From Begonia masoniana (taxonomy: Eukaryota; Streptophyta; Magnoliopsida; Cucurbitales; Begoniaceae), in contig CM039502.1 of assembly GCA_022432975.1 (NCBI GenBank), positions 18,795,453-18,859,452 of the forward strand: a DNA stretch of 64,000 nt, in the 5' to 3' direction. The notes beneath the pieces are model-generated. The model saw only the letters and a list, made by a program, of their open reading frames with translations, was not told the DNA's origin and did not search any database. Shown piece after piece: positions 47,401 to 58,594 of this stretch (within the stretch, counting starts at the first letter, position 1; each line of letters starts with the position of its first letter). The translations under genes were made by a program, and so were the position numbers.

Positions 47401-49211
47401 ATGAAACACTGAATGTCATTTCATATCTAGTTATAATGTGAAATCAGGCCTATTTTCAGGCTCTCCTATGCACATCAAAAGGCAAGTACAATTAAAAGAG
47501 GAAACCATTTTGGAGCAGCTAAAGAACTTGCCTGGGCAAAAGCAGTGCGTAAAGACGACCTGATATATGTATCAATCCTGTTTCGAGCTACATCAACATC
47601 ACCCTTCCTCCTCCTACGGTATTCATTCGATATATCTTCTACTAAAATCTTAGCAGCAGATACCCCCAATGAAACTATGCCTTCCATTGTATCGATATTT
47701 CCCCTATCAAACGTATCATGATATGCAAGGAGCCTTTTTTCCGCCCAACCGAGCATTGCTGTCAATGTAGAACTCAGAATCTTGGAATATTCAGGATCCT
47801 TAGTTGTTTTTGCATCTTTAGCCACTTCTGCCAGCTGACTTTCAGCAGCATAAAGTAAGTCCATTTCAACTTGGCCAGTTGCGACAAAACGATTAAATAA
47901 AACCCAGGTGAAGCAAAGGTTATGAAGCATTTGATCAAGTCTCAGAATTCCCCAAGTTTTCTTAATGTGTTCCATTAGTTCATCAACTTCTTCGATCATA
48001 GATGTATCGTCATTGGCATCAAAACAGGCTTCAAGTAGCTTCTCATATAGCCGAAGATTTAGTGGACATCCGTCTGCCCAGTGGCAAGATTCGTTTAGAG
48101 ACCCATCAAAGGACCTGGAAGCAAGAGACATTACAGCACTGCGAAGTAATTGCAAAGTCTCATTGTTTTTTCCAGTTTCGATGGGTCTATCCAATGCGGC
48201 TTGGATCATCTGTCTCAGCCTTTGGGCTGAAGTATTCGACTTATCGACTGGAACTTTGGGATACAATAGGAGTCCAGCTTCCAGAACTTTCATGGTTCGC
48301 TTTTGCCATGATTCAAACTCCTGATGATCTGTAAAATCGGATGACTTGAGCTGCTGCAGTAACTCTAGCGGAACTACCACTGATTCAATTCTTCTTCCAA
48401 CCTGAAAAAAAGTTCATGAAAGTAATTGAATTCGTAAAATAACAAGATCAAGAAACTTTTATTCTAAGAACAGGATTGGAAGCTACCAGCAGAGATGAAC
48501 AGAAGAGACGAGATATATAGCTACATATGGAATCGTCCAAGAAATAAAAACACAAACTTACGACTTTAAAGACTGAAAACACCGGATCATGTAAAGGCTA
48601 TATAATTGAAAAAATGAAAACATAAGAATAAGCCAAATCCACTACCACCTAAACGAAACTATCGAATTAAACCACTAGAGCCAAACCTGGCCTGCAGAAA
48701 TTCTGAGGAGAGCTCTTCTAACTCTCGAATCCATCGTTTCAGAAACCCTCATTTGGATTCTCATGAGTTCCCCCAACGTCAATGGCCGCTTAGTCTTCCC
48801 CTGGCCGGAGCTCGAACCCGAACCGGGACTCTTCTTCGACCCCGAACCGGGAGATTTAAGGCCCAATGCTTTCTTGACCTTGGAAGCGGCTGTAGAAGTA
48901 AGAGATCGCTGTAATGCAGGGGAGCCAGGGGAGTTCTGATGGGTAGGCGAATCGGCATGAGAATTAGACGAAGACACAAAACTCAGTGGCTTTCCAGTGG
49001 AGGTCCGGCAAGCAGCAACAAAGATCTCGTAGGCGGTTAGTTGGAGATCATAATCTGAGAGCTGGGAAGAGAATTCACCGAGCGGAGAAGGGAGATCTGG
49101 GGCGGCGATGAGGGGTCTGTTAGGAAGAGAAATCGAGGGGTAGGATTGAGGCGGGGGCGTAGTGTCTGTCTTGGAATGGCCTAGACTTAGCTCCCTGAAG
49201 AGATGAGCCAT
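44415..49211 (-). CDS. Protein unc-13 homologue (DUF810/MUN family), five exons
   Basis: Exons on the minus strand are 49211-48687, 48401-47532, 47088-46633, 45947-45758 and 45349-44415, which join in frame to about 991 residues. This is the usual size for At2g25800-type plant unc-13 homologues. The N-terminus (MAHLFRELSLGHSK) is Ser/Pro-rich with LGLKSPGSGSKK. The rest is the alpha-helical MUN region, with FDGSLNESCHWADGCPLN, GCPLNLRLYEKLLEACFD and GFAPSAVEVLRIIDETLDAYF. MUN proteins act in vesicle tethering and exocytosis; the relative PATROL1 controls delivery of a plasma-membrane H+-ATPase. Intron 2 has a GC donor (CAG/GCAAGT); the others are GT-AG. Intron 4 is phase 1. Exon 4's acceptor is the least certain boundary. 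The function of this paralogue is inferred from family only. Confidence 0.9.
47281..47330. repeat. GA-rich stretch in unc-13 intron 2
   Basis: An imperfect GAGA/AGAGAAAGAGAGAG run lies within the GC-AG intron. Confidence 0.8.
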
Positions 49212-49237
49212 TGCAGGCAGGGGAGGAAAAGAGCAAA

Positions 49238-49242
<5 letters not shown>

Positions 49243-49270
<28 letters not shown>
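49243..49270. repeat. (GA)n microsatellite in the unc-13 5' leader
   Basis: About 14 GA dinucleotides lie 32 bp upstream of the start codon (CT on the coding strand), probably within the 5' UTR or core promoter, where CT-rich tracts are common in plants. Confidence 0.85.
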
Positions 49271-49272
<2 letters not shown>

Positions 49273-49389
49273 CAATCAACTCTCAGAAGGATGGACATGG
49301 ACTTAAGCAAGCAAGCGAGAGTCAGGTCTGGTTTCTCTCCTCTTTTCTTCCTTCGATTTTTTAATCTAATTTTTTATTTATAAAAACTC

Positions 49390-49880
49390 GGGAAAATATC
49401 AAATCAAAACCTTAAAATAACAAGTAACCAAACAAATATTAAACTATAATATGTTATCCAAATAAATGTTCAAATATAATTTTTGAAAAACACACCTGTA
49501 GTCGCCTGCAAAATGGATTGCGAGCGACCGCATGAATGCCCACAAGGGCTGAATTTTCTATGTAATAAAAGCGCGGAAGATTGGATTTGGGTGCAGGCGC
49601 CTATGAGAAACAACAAACGTCTATTCTCGAATTAATTTGTTCTGCGTCGTTCGTTCAATCGATGTACACGGGTCCTTCTAAACTTTAGAGGGTTAGTCTT
49701 TGTGCAACTATCGCCGTTCATGCAGTCGCCCACAACTATTTTGCAGGCGATCGATCACATATGTGTTTTTTTAGAAACTATAGTTGAAGGTTTGTTTTGT
49801 TAATAGATGATAGTTTAAAGTTTATTTTATTAACCAACGTAATTTTAAGTTTATTTTGGCATTTATCTTATAGCTAAGGG
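49390..49880. mobile_element. Candidate miniature inverted-repeat element
   Basis: The outer roughly 150 bp on each side are inverted repeats of moderate identity. They are best seen as AAAAACACACCTGTAGTCGC on the left and the reverse complement of GCAGGCGATCGATCACATATGTG on the right, each next to TTTTGCAGGCG/CGCCTGCAAAA. There is no coding capacity and no clear target duplication. It could be a Mutator-type miniature element, but the class is not established. Confidence 0.5.
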
Positions 49881-49911
49881 TATTTTTATTTTTTTCCAAC
49901 AAACTAAATAT
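49787..49911 (+). repeat. 125-bp direct repeat, copy 1
   Basis: It is identical by eye to 50081-50205. It overlaps the right end of the candidate miniature element and begins AAGGTTTGTTTTGTTAATAG. Confidence 0.9.
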
Positions 49912-50080
49912 TATTAATTAAAATAAAACCTTTTTAAATCTTATATATTTATTCTAATATATAACCAGATCTATTTATTTATTTTTCCTATTATAAAATA
50001 GATTAGTACCTAATACTGTTTTAATAATTGTAAAATTATAAATGAGTTCCAATTGAATAATAATAATAATATAATATAAT

Positions 50081-50205
50081 AAGGTTTGTTTTGTTAATAG
50101 ATGATAGTTTAAAGTTTATTTTATTAACCAACGTAATTTTAAGTTTATTTTGGCATTTATCTTATAGCTAAGGGTATTTTTATTTTTTTCCAACAAACTA
50201 AATAT
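50081..50205 (+). repeat. 125-bp direct repeat, copy 2, followed by microsatellite
   Basis: Perfect copy of 49787-49911, 294 bp downstream. It is followed directly by an (ATA)n/(GAAT)n microsatellite at about 50203-50258, and an ATA/TAAT-rich stretch precedes it. Confidence 0.9.
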
Positions 50206-50258
50206 ATAATAATAATAATAATAATAATAAATGAATGAATGAATGAATGAATAAATAA

Positions 50259-51773
50259 GGGAATTAAGTAAGCAAAAGATTAAATAAACAAATAATTAGA
50301 GGGGGTTGTGACGTGATAGAGACAAGTTAGAGATGAATTAAACTATCCCCACTATCATCCTCACATTTAGACCTCTTACTCTAAGTTTTTATATTTGAAT
50401 TTTGGAATTTATAGAATAATTATTAAAAAAATTATCTATGTTAGAAAAAAAGAATGTTCATGGAACTAGAATTACAGGAATCATGTCACATAAATATAAC
50501 ATAATTGATCACAATTATATATTTTGTAACGTATGTTATTATAGATGTATAGTGATAGTATGTGTGTGAGTTGGGGTAAAATGCATGTTGATCCTTAAAA
50601 TAAGAATAATGTTAATTTTATGTTCTGATTTTACACTTTGTGTCAATTCATTAATAGAATTATTATGGTATAAAATTAATATTTAAAATAATAGATTACA
50701 CGAGTCAATAAGTGAGTGATACACAAGCGCCACTTCAACTTTGTTAAATTAAAATGTCATCGTAACATTAATTTTAAACTTAAAAAATAAAAAGTAAGTA
50801 AATATATGTACTTTTTTTTAACCAAATAGCTCATAAAACTAAGAAGCGTTGACACTCAACAATTAAGTATTTGCCATTAAAGAAATTATATTTTTATCAC
50901 ACAGTTTTATGATTTGACCAATTTTCGAAAAGAAACAAGTTGTTCAGTAAATCAGTTTTGGAGCTCTATATTGTTCCCAAAACTATGATATCAAGAGTTA
51001 TTTCTTTTTTGAAATCACTCAACAGTAAGATAATATAACAAAAATGTGATTTCTTAACCTAACGATGAAGACTTAATTATTCATGCTTCTAAGTTCAGGT
51101 GTCATTTTCCTAAGAAAAAGTATCAAGACATACTCACTATTCACTCGTTATTTTAGTGGCTAATATGTATTATATTCATATATAAGTTAAATAGACAAAG
51201 ATAGGTTTCTAAAGCTTAGAGTGGTGGCCAAAAAAAAAAAAGTGACACATCCTTAAGTCAGGTGGACTATATAATATATATGGTGATGGAAAATGACACA
51301 TTCATTTACACTAAATAGTGTGAATCATTAGCTAATTGAATCCTAATTAGGTTCCTCCAAAACAACATAATTATGACAACGGGTTGGTGTAATAGTTTTC
51401 TAATCATCATTTTTTATGATTTAGAGTCAGAGTTTGTCAATTAATTAGTCAGGAGAGAGAAAGCTGGGTCAATAACGTGACATAGTGACAAGACCCACAT
51501 GAGAAGCTCATATAATTGGTGGAACTGAGCTACCAAAATATCCTTAATTATTTCTTTTAATTATCACAAATTATTAATTTTTTTTGGGTTAATTAAATAT
51601 TAATTCGATTATGGGCCTAGTATAAGAGGGCCGATTTGTAGGCCCAAGAAAATAGTGGTTCATAATCTAATCTCAAATGCTTCTTTTTTGGAGGATTAAT
51701 TAGTAGATAATACGAATGCTAATCAAGATTAGACAAACAACATAGTTTACAGAGCAAGATTCGATCTTTGCAT
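50259..51773. other. Intergenic, AT-rich, no gene seen
   Basis: The 3' flank of CCD8 and distal upstream flank of the unc-13 gene. It is AT-rich with poly-A and poly-T runs. No coding region, transposon end or RNA gene was recognised. Confidence 0.6.
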
Positions 51774-54383
51774 TTATTTCTTAGGAACCCAGCATCCATG
51801 GAGTCCATATGGAAGGCCGTACGGAAACTTTGCTCTGGCTATCTCTTCAAACGTCGTTCCATCTAATACCAGTGCAAACCCTTCTCCATTTTTCTCGCTG
51901 ATCATCGAGATCACTACCCCTGCATTCATCAGCCAGAACTTGTTCATTTTAATTCGAAACCCATTAACGAATCTTACTGTGAAAAGTAAGCTCACCGTCG
52001 TCTTCTTCCGTCGCACCAGGTCGAGCCACGAAGAACGGTTCAGAAGGAACTGCACCCTCTTCGTGCCACGTCTTCGCCTTCTTCTCCACCAAATCGATCT
52101 GCATTTTAGTTCCCATGGATGAATCCTATCTCAAAAAAGAGTGACTGAAAAGAATGGCCGGCGCCGGCGATTGTGAGATTTTACCTTGGTGAGCGTGTTG
52201 GGGAAGTTGCAGGGCCGTTCGGCGCCGCAGGCGTAAGCGTATCTGTATTTTTTCCCCAAATAGGCGGGATTAATGGAGCACATATCCATCCCTTTGCCGT
52301 GTTCTTCAGGATCTAAGGCCGCCTCCAGCTTCCCTATCGGACTTCCGTCCAGCGGTACCGTAAACCTTCCAACCCTGGCGATTTCCGGCAGTTCAATATA
52401 ATGGCGGAAAGGTTACCGTGGAAATGCTTAGTTTTTGACTGTATAGATATGATAAGAAATACCTAGCATCTGGCAAAGCGTCTTCTCCGGTAAAGAACAA
52501 CCGGAGATTTTCTAGCCTGAGCTTATCGAGAATCGTAGCGTCGGCGTTGTGTTCGCAGCAGTCCACCGTGATGGCGGTCACTCGGCCGTCTTCGTCTTCC
52601 ACCTCGTAGGCATTAATAAAATGGAAGGTAATAAACAACGGTACTTCCACGCTTGTCACCTGTACATATGACGTCGTAATATTAAAAAAAAAAAAACTAA
52701 TTTAAAGACATTATACAATAGTTTTATTTTTACTTCATTTAAAATTATAATTTATTGAAATATTATTTTATAAATATATATTTTTGAAATCACAGTACTT
52801 CTGTACTATTCATAATATGAATGACGATGTACATGTGCATCTTATGATTATTCGCACGTGCATTGTCAGTCGTACGCTACTATTTTCAAGTTAAATCTAC
52901 TAGAATTCAAGGGTATTTCTATGCATGATCAACTAATAAATTGAAAAAAAGACAATAATGTCGAGATATGATGAAAGAAAGAGTAAAAGAGACGTACAAT
53001 CTTGCCACTAGCTTTGCACATTATATGGAGAAAGGCTTTGGATTGAGGGTGCCATTCAAACTTGTACAAAGGGGTTGGTTCAGCCTTGAGCAAGTTCTGA
53101 GCACAATATCTCAACGGCATTTCCGGCACTACAACATAGTGTTCTGTCACCGGAAAAGAGTGCACCCATCCTGGCGCCGGACCGCCCCTACATTTGACCC
53201 GTCCGATCACCGTTCGTTCGTTCGTTCCCGGCATCATCCTCACCACCAAATAACCGGGGTTGATCAAATCCGGCAACAAAGTCAGAAATTCATCGTCAGT
53301 GACGATTGGGTGAGCCGAGTGGATCAAACCCCCTAGCGAATCACTGTACTCGAACTTTTCTAACGTATCGAGTGTATATGGATCGATTACTATCGAGCCT
53401 TTTTGAGTCTCGGTTAGGCACACGACTCGTCCGTCACCGAGCTTAACCACGCCAGTGTTGGCGTTATCAGTCAAAGACGCACCGGAGAATAAGCTGGCCA
53501 ACTCGCCAACGTAGGCAAGGAAGTTGTCCGCCTTAGGGACCTCAGAGAATTCTCGATAGCATAGCTTTTTGTTTTTCATGGCCGATTTGTAGGCCTCCGA
53601 TTCAATTTGCCTGTGGCCGGCAATGAGACGACCTTGGTCGAATTGAAGCTTAGCTAGCATGGCAAATCCATCGAAAAGATGGCGGAAATTATAGTCGCCG
53701 ATGTGCCACAGCCCCGGGCCATTTCTAAGGTACGTCCCACTCTGCAGAATGACATTCCAAATATTGTCTTACTAATATGCATAAAAAAAGCCGATGATGG
53801 GTATATGTTTTGTACAGAAAGGACAAGATTGATTGATCGAGGATGGATAATGATTATCCTAATGCATTTATTTATGTTCATAATCAAGATATTTAATTGA
53901 AAAAAGAAGAGAAAGGACAGATTGAAATGTGATTCATGGAAGCAATAGGGAAACATTTGAGAGTGTTGTAGGGATTCTCATGGAGTTTTTTAATATTCCC
54001 CTGCAGCAAAAGTTACGCCAAGAGATCGATTATTTCCAGTAAATTATCAGAAAAAAGAGACTGGTTTATTATTATTGGCAGGCAAAACAAGAAACTGCCC
54101 TTTGGCCTTTATGACATACCAGCCACTGGGGTATTTCGCCTTCAACGACCAGCTCCCCCTCCCACCTCTCCTGTCGAACACTCGTCCATGCAACGTGCTT
54201 CCGGTCGACGGAAATATCAGTCTCCGGTGACCGGATAATTGCTGGTAAGGCGACTCTGGTGACGGAAGCTGCTGGATCTCTCGTCTTAATCGGCAGACCC
54301 TTCTTTGGGCCGAAGAAATTGAGCTTTTGCTCAATTTTAGGCCATGCAGAGTTTGTCATGGGAGAGAATGATAGAGAAGCCAT
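51774..54383 (-). CDS. CCD8: Carotenoid cleavage dioxygenase 8, strigolactone biosynthesis
   Basis: Six exons on the minus strand (54383-54120, 53741-52998, 52659-52463, 52374-52185, 52098-51996, 51919-51774) join in frame to 547 residues with GT-AG introns, the normal CCD8 length. The match to the MAX4/RMS1/D10 group is clear: HVAWTSV, GTYLRNGPGLW, LTDNANTGV, ADCCEHNAD-like CCEHNAD, and the C-terminus FPYGLPYGLHGCW. CCD8 is a plastid non-haem iron enzyme that converts the CCD7 product 9-cis-beta-apo-10'-carotenal to carlactone, the strigolactone precursor controlling shoot branching and symbiosis. Likely iron ligands are H232 (HSAHP), H282 (VHSF), H349 (FHFINAYE) and H540 (LHGCW). The first 50 or so residues are basic and Ser-rich, fitting a transit peptide. 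No lesion is seen, so it appears functional. Confidence 0.95.
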
Positions 54384-54430
54384 GGTTATAAGAAACTTCT
54401 TTGATTTTTAGAGTTAGAGGAGCCTCGGAG

Positions 54431-54440
54431 GTATTTATAG
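54431..54440 (-). promoter_or_regulatory. TATA box of CCD8
   Basis: The minus strand reads CTATAAATAC about 50 bp upstream of the ATG at 54383, the expected distance for a plant core promoter with a short leader. Confidence 0.65.
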
Positions 54441-54954
54441 GACGGCATTGAGTGCAGCCGTGTTTGTTTTTTAAAATAAATATTAAAAAAATTTGAAAAA
54501 TAAATGAGAAATTATATGTTATTATATCGCAATATAGTAACTTAAAATATAATAAAATTAAGCAAAGTACTTTGCTTTTTGACGTTGGCATCTTACAACG
54601 GTGGAATTCCCTCTTATAAAACGACGATATATATAATATAATATATATGTGCACACACACCCACACGTAATATCAGAGTTATCTTCGTTACTTTCCAAAT
54701 CTCTTTCTCTCTCTATCTCTTGGCTACGTGGAGAGTAGGTATTGGTTGAGTTATTTTGAGGGTTTGTAGAGTTCTTACGTAGAATACCATGCTCAAAGGA
54801 ATCTGACAGAATGCTCTCTTTGGGTACTTTCGTTTGGCAAGTATAGGATCAAGCTTGCATAGCTGATATACGTAGTTGTGAACCAAAAACAAAGCTTCTT
54901 CCTACTCTCTCATTAATTATCTACTCATATTCTACAAAAATTGTTCTATGAAAT
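54441..54954. other. Upstream region of CCD8
   Basis: AT-rich promoter-distal DNA with an (AT)n/(CA)n run near 54628-54665 and a CT-rich run at 54700-54720. No gene was seen. It probably contains CCD8 control elements, but no specific site can be supported. Confidence 0.5.
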
Positions 54955-55905
54955 CTCAATCAATGTCGTCCTGTATATTATCCGTTTAAGGTCGAAGTCT
55001 GTACACTTTCGTGCTCGAGTTTACACTAAAACATATTGTACTAGATTTGAATAAGAACTTTACATTTTTCAAGTGATGTCGAATTATGTAACTCTTATGG
55101 TATGAATTTGTCCATCATAATTACCCAATTTTTCACCGTCTTAACCTTCACATAGCCGTTTTGTGCTCAAGTTTTACCCTAAAATATGTTGTATTAGGTT
55201 TGAATAAGAACTCTGTCTTTTCTAAATGATGTAGGATTGTACAACTCTTATAGTATAAATTTTGATCATCACAATTATTTGATTTTAGATTGTCCTTACT
55301 TTATAAGTCGTATGATTTTTAACAAGAGAGATTTTTTGAGTGTGGAGTTTTCTGGTACTCGTAGTATAATATTATCCGTTTTGGGTCAGAGACCGCACAA
55401 ATTTATTCTTGTGTTAACCAAAAACGCATTATAATAGGTAGGAAATGAAACTCTACTTATAAAGCACTCAAGTTCCACTCTCTTAAACTATGTAGTAGTG
55501 TACACCACCATTAATATAGGTTGGACCCTCACAATTGACAGAATATTGAGTTGTTCTTGTTTTCACAGGGCGAGCTGCCATAATCTCCTCCCTTGGGGAC
55601 TTGACGTCTCTGTCGGTCACGCTTTCGGTTGGGAATTAGCTCTGATATCATTTGTGGAGTCTCCTTGTGGTCTCCATACAATGTTGTCCGCTTTGGGTCG
55701 GAACCCGCACTGATTTGTTCTTAGTGTTACCCTAAAACGCGTTGTACTAGATAAAAATGAGAACTCTACTTATAAAACACTTAATTTCTACTCTCCTAAG
55801 TAATATGAGATTGTGGAGATTGTACATCTTTATTGGTGTGAACTGGACCACTCAATCAATAGAATATTAGGTCGTCTTAGCCCTTATAGGGCAGACTGCC
55901 ACATT
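54955..55905. repeat. Degenerate TRIM-like repeat cluster, four imperfect units
   Basis: Four diverged direct units start at about 54955, 55150, 55365 and 55680. Each has a version of TGTCCGTTTTGGGTC, CCCTAAAACGCGTTGTACTAG, GAGAACTCTACTTATAAA and GTGGGATTGTAC-like segments. Between the third and fourth units lies GAGCTGCCATAATC...CTTGGGGAC...GCTCTGATATCATTTG. This resembles the internal part of widespread plant TRIM-type repeats with a Met-tRNA primer site (GCTCTGATACCA on this strand). No coding capacity. Class assignment is from recall of the consensus and is tentative. Confidence 0.55.
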
Positions 55906-56819
55906 GAGATACTAAAATTACGCTTGGTGAAAGTAGTGATTTTCATTTCTTTCTCAAAATTTGAATAATGGCATGAATAGGGCGTTACATTTCTGTCATA
56001 ATTTATATATTCTTCAAGTGTAAGAAGAATCAACGAAAACTTAATTTGGACAAGCAGAGGAGAATAAAAGAAGAACGTCATTGTGGAGAAGTAACAATTA
56101 GCCGTCCAAAGTGGGAACGAAATTAGCTTTTGTTTCTTCAACTCATTCAAAACCAAATGATAATGTTTTCCATCAAAATATATTATGATTTTCATTATTA
56201 TATTTATATACATTTACCTTTTGTCCTAGTCCATGCCACTTTGGGAAAGTGGGTTTTATCAACCTCACACTAATTAATTAATTAATTTTTTTACCATATG
56301 ATATGTTCATAACATGGGTCCCCATGTTTCCCACGTAACCCTTCTTTTGTACCAAATAAAATAATTCTAAATTCAACATGGCAAACCAAAGTGTCTTCTG
56401 TTTATAACCCTAACTTTAACTTTCCATTAGCTGCGTTGATGCATAGATTAAAATGTAACCCAAAACTTAATCTTTTAGATTATAGTAATTGTAGTAATTT
56501 ATAGCATTAAAGTAGTATTAAATAATTGATTTATGGTGAAAATTCTTAGGTTAAATCTTTTAGATTCTGTCATGGAGGAAGAATCTAGCAAAGCTGCCAG
56601 CAGCCGCCTTTCCAATATATAAATACCTAGAAATCATTCGATGATGGGTGGTTCAGGGTTGGTGTAGCAGCTTTTTATTATTGCTATTATTATTCATTTT
56701 GAATTCATGTCAGAAGTAGGGCTTCGATCTCTAGAGTTAAGCTGTGACGAGAAAGGGTAGACATGTCAACAAGTTGGATACCATAAAGAATAATACGATG
56801 TTAGAATTATATATGATCA
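55906..56819. other. Intergenic, AT-rich, no gene seen
   Basis: No coding region, RNA gene or repeat boundary was recognised between the TRIM-like cluster and the Mutator-like element. Confidence 0.6.
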
Positions 56820-56828
56820 AAATTTTAA

Positions 56829-57480
56829 GGGTAAAATGCAAAAAATAGACTGTACTATTGGTGGAGTGCGAAAAATAGATTGAACTTTGAATTTATGCGA
56901 AAAATGGCTCGAAGTTTACCAAATGGACAAAAAATGGCTTCGCGGCAAACCGTGTACCATCCGCAAGGAGTGATATGAAGAGAATGAGTTGCCGCATCAT
57001 TAAGACGGAAACTCATTCTCCTGTCGGGGGTTTTTCAGTGGGTGAAAACCCCCGTGTGCACGTACGCCTCACGTTCTCGGGGGGTCTTTACTCTCTGAAA
57101 TGCCCCCGACAGGAGAACGAGTTTTCGTTCGCCCCACGCGGCAACCCGTTCTCCTCTCAGGGGCATTTCACAGGGTGAAGACCCCCCGAGAACGTGAGGC
57201 GCACGTGCACGCGGGGGGGGGGGGGGGGGGGGGGGTCTTCACCCTCTGAAAAGCCCCCGACAGGAGAACGAGTTTCCGTTCTCTTGATGCGGCAACCCGT
57301 CTTCTGTCAGACCCGTGATCTATTATTGGCTGGATCACGGGCTGAAATGCTGAGAACGGGTGCCCGTTATCAGAGAACGGATACCCGTTCCTCAGGCCTA
57401 TTTATAGTCCCTCTCCCCTGATCTTCTCATACCTCAAACCACTCTTATCTTTTCTTCTTGATCTCTCCAACGCTTCTCAA
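56829..57480 (+). repeat. Left terminal inverted repeat of the MULE
   Basis: About 650 bp matching the reverse complement of 62320-63039. It includes the outer GCAAAAAATAG region, G/C-rich inverted motifs (CCCCCGACAGGAGAACG and GAACGTGAGGCGCACGTGCACG), a run of about 20 G at 57213-57234, and GGATCACGGGCTGAAATGCT. A TATA-like CCTATTTATAG at about 57398-57408 and a leader ending CGCTTCTCAA follow. It therefore carries the transposase promoter copy. Confidence 0.92.
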
Positions 57481-57741
57481 ATGAGTTTTTATGTGAGAAA
57501 AAAATATAGGTGTATGCAAGAAATTAAAGAAGAAATAAGGAAATATTCGTTGCAAAATAGTTATGGCATCAAATTCCATCAATGCGACAAACGACGACCC
57601 ACGGCTAAATGCGCAGAAGGTTGTGTATGGCTACTGCATGCGTCAAAGATGCAAGACGCGCAACCCGTTGAAATAAAGTGTTTTATCGATGCTCACAACT
57701 GTGCGAAGGTAGTAGAGAATCCAATAATTGATTGTTATTAA
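57481..57741 (+). pseudogene. Truncated second copy of the MULE transposase DNA-binding domain
   Basis: An 86-codon frame starts with ATG right after the duplicated promoter/leader and stops at 57741. It is about 70 percent similar by eye to residues at the start of the minus-strand transposase (region 61800-62045), covering its whole N-terminal WRKY/GCM1-like zinc domain. Candidate zinc ligands CDKRR, KCAEGC and DAHNC are all kept. A stretch equal to 62046-62319 of the right copy (true start and acidic leader) is missing, so promoter and domain are directly fused. It could make a free DNA-binding peptide; expression is unknown. Confidence 0.75.
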
Positions 57742-58504
57742 TTATGATGCAAGTGAGTGTTGTAATTATTTTGAAATGATTTTAAATTATTTTTTGTCAT
57801 TTCTTTCTTTTATTAATTTATGTAATATAAAAAATAAATTTAAAAGAACATATTAATGAACGAAAAAAAAAGAGTAACAACAAATACAACCGTCGACCCC
57901 CCGCGGGGAGTCGCCTTAACGAAGAACGGGTTGCCGTGTGAAGAGAACGGCAACCCGTTCTCGGTTAAGGCGACACGTGTCAGGTTGAAGGACCCCCTCG
58001 TTACGTGCCCCTCACATGCGAGGGGGTATTCCCTTCTGAAATGACATTCAAAGAACGGGTTGCCGTGTTCTTAAGACAGCAACCCGTTATATGAATGTTC
58101 ATCATACGGGAGATCCTCACCCTCTAACGGCAACCCGTTATCGCGCAAACGGGGGTTGTTAACCCTCTAACGGCAACCCATTCAGCGTTAGTATAACGCC
58201 GCTCGAGTTTCAGTTTGACGATTTTCATTCCGAAACCGACCTTTTCTCTCCGAGAAATTTTCAGAAACCACAGTGGTGCTGCTGAAATCGCCGAAATCTT
58301 CCCAAACCGATCATCAACCACCCAAATCGGAGCCACCAAACCCTAAACCGAGCCACCAAACTTCAAATCGAGCCAAATCCGAACCGATTTTGCCAGATTT
58401 TAGGATTTTTGCGGTGAAAATCCTCATTTTGTGAGGTTAGTTCGTCGAAAAACTCAAAAAAAACCCGAACCTTCGAGAATCGAAAAAATTCAAAATTCCT
58501 ACAA
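57742..58504. other. MULE internal region with inverted motifs, upstream of the accessory gene
   Basis: No gene. It holds repeated hairpin-forming motifs GAACGGGTTGCCGT and ACGGCAACCCGTTC (57919-57960, 58043-58092, 58125-58200), related to motifs in the terminal repeats. A stretch of tandem GAGCCACCAAAC/AAATCGGAGCC motifs follows at 58310-58375. It is probably the promoter and 5' leader of the accessory gene. Confidence 0.6.
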
Positions 58505-58594
58505 ATGCCCCCGAGAATGTTTATAGGTAGAAAAGTTCCTCAACGGAATGAACAAGGTGACACGTCAAACTAGGCGACAAATGAAGAGCGGTAA

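Noticed and set aside
47965..48334. Two plus-strand frames of 110-119 residues
   Set aside because: Antisense shadows of exon 2 of the unc-13 homologue.
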